Source: Phoebastria nigripes (Eukaryota > Chordata > Aves > Procellariiformes > Diomedeidae). From it: 64,000 bases of DNA. How positions within the stretch are numbered: the first letter of the stretch is position 1; the number at the start of each line of letters is the position of its first letter. The notes under the pieces were generated by a model that was not told the origin of the DNA, ran no database searches, and saw only the letters and a list, made by a program, of their open reading frames with translations. The stretch is from the NCBI GenBank assembly GCA_035582835.1, contig JAYKAV010003105.1, positions 214,080 to 278,079 of the forward strand. The letters run 5' to 3'. Positions 57,601 through 64,000 of the stretch are shown here, piece by piece. A program made the translations under genes and the position numbers.

Positions 57601-60160
57601 AGCTTTGAATTCAGAGACTAAAGGCCTGAAAATCTACACGTTTGGTGAGTTTTCCAGTAGCTGATTACCTTTGTTACTGATGCTGTGAGATCAAGAGGAC
57701 TTGAGTTAATTCTTTTCAGCTTGTATTTAGTTTCATCTCTGGTTCTCATCACATTGATTATAGGACTGGACAGTCCGTTAGGAAGAATAGCCACACCAAA
57801 ATATGTATACATTTTATTGTGGAATCCAGAGTGTAATGTTAAATGTTCATCTGTAATTGGATAACTAAAAGATTTTATATCTTTTACAAATAATTTTGAG
57901 TCTGACTTGATCGTTGAAATCTGGGAAACATTGCACAGAAGGGAGGTGACCATAGTAAGAGAATTCAGACCCAGTGAGATAAGTGTGGTGATCTCACTGC
58001 ATGCAGCTGTGTTGGCTTTTTCTGCCCCTTTGCTGAACAAACAGCCTTACTGAGTTTCCTACTAGGAGTCTGATCTCTTACTCTGTGGAAGGCAAAGGGT
58101 GCAAGTAGGTAGGAACTTCTCAAAACAGAGCAAGAAAGAAGGGTTTCTTCATTAATGTATTATCTCTCAACTAACAAACTTTTTAGCGAAGGCTGTATAT
58201 TAATGTATTAATATATTAAAATACGATATTTGCCTACTCTGGTATCCTGCATATTCAGTGAAAAGCTCCACAGAGATACAAAAAACATTTAAATTTTTTT
58301 GCACATGTAAAATTTCTTTCTGTTACTGTTTTGTTTTGGGGCCTAATTGTTACATTTGAGTTTACAAGCCCCCAAAAGTTTGCTTTTCACTAAATTTGTC
58401 ATTTTTAGTTCAGCTCCAAAAGATAGATTGATAGGAAATACTTTTAAATGTTTCTGGTGATACTAGTTCAGCATCATAAAACACAGCTCCCATATTTAGA
58501 GTTAACAGTTTGCAAATAATCCTTTGGCTGAAAACTGAAAAACTCTATCNTAAATACTGAAATGAACAGAAAAGTAAACTAAAAATAAATCCCCTTTTTT
58601 AACATTTCAAATCTAGTGTCTCATTAGTCTTCTCTTTGGTACTGTGAAAGGTGCTAAAACAAGAGATAGACTGTGTCAATTTAAAATACTATTCCTTATC
58701 TAAACACAACAAATAAAATATTCATTTCCACTGTCTCCTCAGGATTTCTAAATGCCAAATCATAAAGACTTTCTTGCAGCTACAGAAAAGGAAGTTTTCA
58801 AATTGCATAAATGAACGTTTGCTAAGTCTTTAACTCTCCTGGTGCTGCTGCTGAAGCATTTGATGCTTCCGAATTCCTCCACTAGCCATAACGCTCCTAG
58901 CACTGCTATTCTACAAACTCTCCACTTGCTCGAATCCCAGGCAGAACACGCTCTGCAGCTACTGATTACTTTGGTTTGCTGTTACATGGCTAAAACAAAG
59001 GTGCCTGGACACCTGAGCAATTTCTTTCCTTGGGAAAATGCTCAGTCTATGGGAAATGAAGGTGATGGCCTACCATGCTGGAAACAGCGCCTTTGTCCCA
59101 GAGCTATTGGTTTTAAACTAACCTTGCCATAACCGAGACATACAATTACACAAATCTCTCCTGAAGTATGATCTTTCAGGCTTGCCTGTGTTGGCTGAAG
59201 CAAAGACTGTTCACATGCATCCACATGTGTACAAGGTAAGGAAGCTAAGCAAACAATCTCATGGCACAACACATTTATTTTCTCTTACTGCTCTTTGTGT
59301 CATGTCAATATCGACCCATGGGCTGAGGAGCATGCACGAGCAAACTCTCCTGTGAGGCTGTACTTTGTGATATGGTATACGGAAGTATGTGAAGTACGGA
59401 CTGACTGAATCGTGGAAGCAGGTCCAGATGGGTAAAAGATTCTGGAAGTGCTTCTCTACACTTCTGAATTGGGCCTCTGTTGGGATACCACTAAGGGTTA
59501 AATCACACTTCCTCACTTCATTTAATACAATGGAATATATTTAATTCTGTTAACTGATGAATTCAGTTAAATCTGCAGTAAAGCTTGCATGAGAATCGTT
59601 GTTTTATATTGGAATAAAATAGCATAATTAAGAGTTTCCCAAGATGTAATGAATTATTAATATCATCTTTATAATGAAATACTAACATTAAGAGCCCTAA
59701 TTATCTGTCAGGTTGAAAGAACAAAAAGTCAGGTGATGCGTATATTCAAAATAAATTAGAATTGGGATCGTTCTAGCCTTTAGTTATTTGGTAGATGTGT
59801 TTATAGTTATGATCTCACATGCTCTAACCCTGTAGAGTCTCATTGTAAGTACATTTTCAACATAGGTCAGAATACCAGCAATAGAATGCTGTATTTTTAT
59901 GGTTAATATGCAACATTATGTCGTATTCTAGAAAATGGAAGGACATAATCTTTGTTCTTCAAACCCAAACTATTTGGAGTAGGCAAACCAGACTCTGGAG
60001 TGTGTTTGACCACACACACGCGCCCCCCCCCGCTTGCTTTGGGGGGAAAAAAGTTCAAGTATGTTCTAACTTCACTTTCTATTGTATGAATAGCAGTTTT
60101 CAACAGGAAATTTAATGTATAATTATTCAAATGGAGTCATTTCGTTTCTGATTCTTTGAT
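54610..60160. other. Intergenic sequence downstream of SEL1L
   Basis: AT-rich. Contains the G-rich tract at 55569, a TATTTTACAG tandem pair at 57238-57257, and a 140-codon minus-strand frame at 57618-58040 that opens with TTG and shows no recognised domain. No supportable gene. Confidence 0.65.
55569..55609 (+). other. G-quadruplex-prone tract downstream of SEL1L
   Basis: Six G runs of 3 to 6 within 41 bp with loops of 1 to 7 bases. Intergenic, about 1 kb past the poly(A) site; the following sequence is T-rich. Confidence 0.7.
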
Positions 60161-60245
60161 GTAATAGAATATTTCAGTGGAAGGGACCTACAACGACCAT
60201 CTAGTCCAACTGCCTGACCACTTCACGGCTGACCAAAAGTGTTCT
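60160..60245 (-). mobile_element. CR1 LINE 3'-end fragment
   Basis: Plus strand reads AGAATATTTCAGTGGAAGGG, ACCTACAACGACCATCTAGT, then CCAACTGCCTGACCACTTCA, the reverse complement of a typical CR1 3' terminus. The element ends toward lower coordinates and is strongly truncated. Confidence 0.8.
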
Positions 60246-60825
60246 CTGTGTTTTTAATTCTGAGAAGACTCAGGAGAACATAAAAAAGCTGTAACAGGTA
60301 TGTTACCTGCTAGTCCTTCCATTCTAGATCTTACTAGTACAAGTATTTTGTAAAGAAAAAACTAAAAATTTCTTACAAGTCCAAATAGAATAATGGTATT
60401 AAACAGAGCTGTCTGGTGCTGTGGTAATGGTGTAATAACTTTGATGGAATAAATAGTTTAAGAGAATCAAATGTTTTAAATCATCTCCCACCCCATTTTA
60501 AAAGGATGTTGAATACAGGAACTTCAATTTACTTAATATCAGAAAAAGTAATCGGTGCTAGAGCCAGTTTAAGCCTGTTAATCAATCTACATAAAAAAGG
60601 GAAAAGTGCTAAAAAAGCAATACATTATATGCAAGCCTTTTTCCTTTAATTATTTTTTTAAATGAAGAAACATCCTTTTCCTCGACCTTTAAACCACCTA
60701 AAGGCTATGTGTAAACACGCTTGGGGGTGAAAAAGACAGCAAAGATGGAAAACGTAACTTGTATTTCTGGTGCTGAGTCTTAATTACAACCTGATTGATG
60801 ACATTTCACGCTGTGTGGTTTAGCA

Positions 60826-60906
60826 ATGCAAGATATGGCAACCACTGCCGCTGTTGGACTGTTCGTGACAGCATTTGTAGCTGCCTTTGTGACTACAGGC
60901 TCATAG
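60826..60906 (+). other. 26-codon hydrophobic micro-ORF, unrecognised
   Basis: Begins MQDMATTAAVGLFVTAF and ends VTTGS-stop, a composition like one membrane helix of about 20 residues. A second in-frame ATG lies three codons in. It stops 25 bases before the ATG of the next ORF, in another frame. No family recognised; a chance frame is possible. Confidence 0.25.
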
Positions 60907-60931
60907 TGCTGTTGTGAAAAGTTGCTCTGTA

Positions 60932-61153
60932 ATGGCTGATCCTGATGCTGTTACTCGGAAAACAAATGAGGAAAAAAGAAAAAGAAGAAATGAGGTTCAG
61001 GACTTGACCAAAGCCAGGAAAGGATTGACAGCCTTGGAGTCTTTTTCTAGTCAAGATCTCGCCCAGGCCAGTACATCAGAGGTCAATGATGTTTTTCTGG
61101 ATCCTGGATTTATTAAAGATGGGGAAGATAGAGGGAAACAATTGGAAAACTAA
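60932..61153 (+). CDS. Hypothetical 73-residue charged protein ORF
   Basis: ATG with G at -3 and +4 opens a frame of 73 codons: MADPDAVTRKTNEEKRKRRN, then a Ser/Asp/Glu-rich part with SSQDLAQASTSEVNDVF and KDGEDRGKQLEN. Composition looks protein-like and soluble, unlike the Phe/Leu/Ser-rich chance frames around it. No family recognised, no clear poly(A) signal close by, and no exon partner found. It could be a small gene, one exon of a longer gene, or a decayed retrocopy. Confidence 0.3.
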   Translation: MADPDAVTRKTNEEKRKRRNEVQDLTKARKGLTALESFSSQDLAQASTSEVNDVFLDPGFIKDGEDRGKQLEN

Positions 61154-61159
61154 TCTGTA

Positions 61160-62440
61160 GTTCTTTTGGCTCATAAAGTAATTATGAGAAGAAACAAAGA
61201 CACCAGTTGTACCTAGGCAGAACTATCCTGTGTCCTTGTTGTACTTAACCTTTACACATGTAAATGAGTATGGCTACCCGCCTAAATCCGTCTTGGCCCG
61301 TGGGCAGTATATGCAACTAAACATGTCTTTTATGACTAGTTTTGTTTGGGAAATCAACATTTTATACTGCTGGATAAGACTACGCATGATCTGCAAATAC
61401 TGTTTGGAAATGTTTGAGTTGTGTGTTATTTTCTTCCAACCACTTTATTTGGCACTTGTGTCAGCGTTTTGTGCCAGAGGAGATCCCCCGCTTGTATCAC
61501 AGGGGCTTTGGTTTTTTGCTTGAGTGGCTGTGTGCTTTTTAATGCNTGTCCCCAGATTAGTATGTACCAGTAGTAAACCTTCAAACCTCTTTGAAAGCTC
61601 CTTCAAGACAAAATCAGGTGAGCCAGATATGCTAAACTGCCAAGCGTAACATCAGTTATCATAATTGCGTGGTTATCTTGCACTTTTCATTTTGAGATTT
61701 TCCCAGCATTTCACAAGAGCACTTTAAAAACTGTTAGTTCACCTGGAGAAGAGTTAAACTTGTGTAGTTTTTTTTTTTTTTTTTTACAGTCAGTCCCCAC
61801 TACTAATTAAGACTGTTACGATAATGTTTAATGCAAATGTTAAGGTTATTAACATTTCTCAGCTTGCAAGGTTCAATTTTCTAGGAAGCTCTTTGGTGAC
61901 TTGCATCTTCCTCAGCTCTCCAGAGTCACTCTCTGAATCTGCTAATGGGTGTATACGTGCGCATCTGTGCTCACGTTTGTATGTGTGATGCACGTGTTCA
62001 TCTTCCATAACTTGCCTTTCATCAGAAGCCTTGAAATTGCAGTAGGGTTAGAAATTAAAGCCTCCATAAAGACATTTGCATATGCAAATTGTGATCTGAA
62101 ATCTTTAAAGATAAGGCAGAAATAAGATTAATATTTTCAATTTATATTATTAGGTCTGCCATACTACTACAGCGTAACAGCTTAAAAACAATTTGGTTCA
62201 TAGACATTGCAGTTAGCTTTATTAGTCCTGGTTAATACAGAATACGGGGCTGTTTGCTGATCTGTGAAATTCATCAGGGTCTAAGAGAAGAATTGAGACA
62301 CCTCTTGCTTTGATTAGAAGTGGGTACACAAAATCATCAGTTACAGATAAATATTGTCATATTTAAGCATTTAAAAACGCTGGTTGAATGAGCCCGAGCA
62401 GAATGATTTTTCTGTGTTACATTTTTTGTCTCCACATCTG
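61160..62440. other. Gene-free sequence
   Basis: AT-rich with a 19-T run near 61770 and a CACGTG E-box near 61991. No gene recognised. Confidence 0.65.
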
Positions 62441-62539
62441 TATTTATTTTTGCATTTCTGCAAGAGGAGGCAGGAAAGCGCCTTGACTTTGAATCCTCTT
62501 TAACAACAGGCCAGGGGAAGATCTGAATGGATTAATTCG

Positions 62540-63330
62540 GGGAGTACGGAAACAAACGCCTGTTTCAGCCCTTCGACCGCAGCCGGCACCTCGCCGGCAG
62601 CTCCCCGCCGCCTGCCCGCCTCCCGCCGCAGCCCCCGGCGGCCGCCGCTCGCGGGGGAACCAGCGCGTCCCCGCGGGCCGCCACCGGCCGCGGGCGGGGC
62701 GGGGCGGGGCGCCCCCGGCNNNNNNNNNNNNNNNNNNNNNNNNNNNNNNNNNNNNNNNNNNNNNNNNNNNNNNNNNNNNNNNNNNNNNNNNNNNNNNNNN
62801 NNNNNNNNNNNNNNNNNNNNNNNNNNNNNNNNNNNNNNNNNNNNNNNNNNNNNNNNNNNNNNNNNNNNNNNNNNNNNNNNNNNNNNNNNNNNNNNNNNNN
62901 NNNNGCGGCCGCGGAGCCGGCAGCGAGCGCGGGCCGGGGAGAGCTGCGTGCCCGGGGCCGCCCGGCCGGCCCCCGCGGGGGTGGAGGGGGCGCGCCGCCG
63001 TGCTCTCCCTTCCTGACAGCCAAGGAAGGGGTACGGCGGCTCTGGGTTTGCGGGCAGCGCTAGCGCAGTGGCAGGCGGAGGACGTCCAGAAACCGGAGCC
63101 GAGGAAACCTAAACCGAAGGCAGGTGGCCCTGCGGGCGGAGCTGGGGCCGCTGCCTTCCCCTCGGTGCGGCTCGGAGGAGGGGACGTCCTCAGCTGCGCG
63201 CCCCGATGGACCTGAAGTTTCCCCTCCGCGCTCCAGCCCCCTTCCCTGGCCGGGGCTCCTGGCACCGCTCCCAGCCGCGACCATCTGGAGCGTGTTTCAA
63301 CCTGTCCCCCCTCGGTCCTTACAGCCTCCT
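62540..63330. promoter_or_regulatory. CpG-island promoter of a following gene (possibly STON2), with assembly gap
   Basis: Sharp rise in GC and CpG, GC boxes (repeated GGGGCGGGGC just before the gap) and dense CpG on both sides of the gap. No initiation codon with a recognised protein is visible, so exon 1 may be non-coding or fall in the gap. In human STON2 is the next gene in the transcriptional direction of SEL1L; assignment here is by synteny only. The long open frames across it are GC artefacts. Confidence 0.7.
62720..62904. other. Assembly gap (185 N)
   Basis: Run of N bordered on both sides by extreme GC (CGCCCCCGGC / GCGGCCGCGGAGCC). Typical dropout of a GC-rich promoter core. Confidence 1.
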
Positions 63331-63486
63331 TCACGGCTGTTTAGGATGAAGACTGTTTATGACAGGCGGCCTAGCAGCCCCCCGGCCATCTTCTCCCAAA
63401 TGGGTGCTCTCCTCTATTATCTGTAATAATGCACGCTGTGTTTCTGCGTAAGTGCCAGCAGTTTATTACTCTGCGTCTGCAGAGGG

Positions 63487-63503
63487 GTTAATGAGTCATT
63501 AAC
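63487..63503. promoter_or_regulatory. AP-1 site inside a 17-bp palindrome
   Basis: GTTAATGA-G-TCATTAAC: eight-base perfect arms around one G, with the consensus AP-1/TRE TGAGTCA at 63492-63498 and ATTA homeodomain cores on each side. About 170 bp past the edge of the CpG island. Confidence 0.45.
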
Positions 63504-63519
63504 AGCAGCGTGTGGAAGC

Positions 63520-64000
63520 TGCTTGTATCCACCTACCCCTCAGCTGCTCTATGCAATTACTCATGTCTTGGATTTTTCCTTTCTTGAGTCTACTGAGTTG
63601 TGCTGCTTTTGAAATGTTTTTCTGTGGTTAAGATATTGCAAGGCAAAGAAAAATCGCCACTCATCTTTCGGTCGTCTCGTTTGAATACACTATGTAAATT
63701 ATAGGTTAAAAAAGCTCAAATTACATATTTCCATGCAAAGTGGATTTTTATGTTGATATACGACCAGACAGCCGCTTCCCTGCACGTTTCCCTAGTTCAT
63801 GTGTTAAATATCCTTTCTGTACTGCAGCTCCACTTTTCTGTGTTGATTTTTGTTAATTGTTTTGTTGACTAATTGGCTGGAATCAGACTCAACTTTTCTG
63901 ATTTTTTTTCCCATGGTTTAATCCGTTTTGAGACTTCAGTTTTTCAGAGAGAAACAAGTTTAAAAAAAATGCTCGACTGTTTGACTGGATCAGGCGATGC
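63520..64000. other. Sequence downstream of the second CpG island
   Basis: AT-rich, no exon recognised. Probably first intron of the following gene if transcription is rightward. Confidence 0.5.

Noticed and set aside
62444..63426. Long frames across the second CpG island and the N gap
   Set aside because: Compositional artefact; part of the frame is made only of N, and no start or domain is recognisable.

Overview
The window looks like nuclear DNA of a sauropsid, most likely a bird. Its one clear gene is vertebrate in structure, with 21 short GT-AG exons. Two fragments resemble the 3' ends of avian-type CR1 LINEs, interspersed-repeat density is low, and the gene spans only about 33 kb. Species cannot be named from the sequence. 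Isolated single N bases (about 60) are scattered throughout and may be ambiguity codes. One 185-bp N run marks an assembly gap in the right-hand CpG island. Layout: roughly the first 17 kb show no supportable protein gene. They hold AT-rich sequence, a small isolated CpG-rich patch near 5.9 kb, an old interspersed repeat near 9.8-10.1 kb, a degenerate tandem-repeat block at 13.6-14.3 kb and a CR1 3' fragment near 15.8 kb. A large CpG island at about 17.1-18.6 kb is the promoter of SEL1L on the + strand. The SEL1L coding sequence runs from 18109 to 50771 and is complete: 2,391 nt, 796 residues plus stop, all reading phases closing. A 3' UTR of about 3.8 kb follows, to a good poly(A) signal at 54587. 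Downstream lie about 8 kb of mostly non-coding DNA with a second CR1 fragment, G-quadruplex-prone stretches and one unexplained small ORF pair near 60.9 kb. A second strong CpG island begins at about 62.5 kb. By synteny with other amniotes it may be the promoter of the next gene (STON2 lies downstream of SEL1L in human), but no STON2 coding exon is present. SEL1L is the ER-membrane scaffold of the HRD1 ubiquitin-ligase complex for ER-associated degradation. The promoter carries four NF-Y (CCAAT) boxes, a one-mismatch ER stress element and a ZNF143-like motif, which fits a housekeeping gene induced by the unfolded protein response. I found no new multi-gene system. The interesting points are details: a duplicated signal-peptide core, a triple AG acceptor, a 33-T splice tract, a short hAT-like transposon, perfect palindromes, and the unexplained ORFs and CpG patch.
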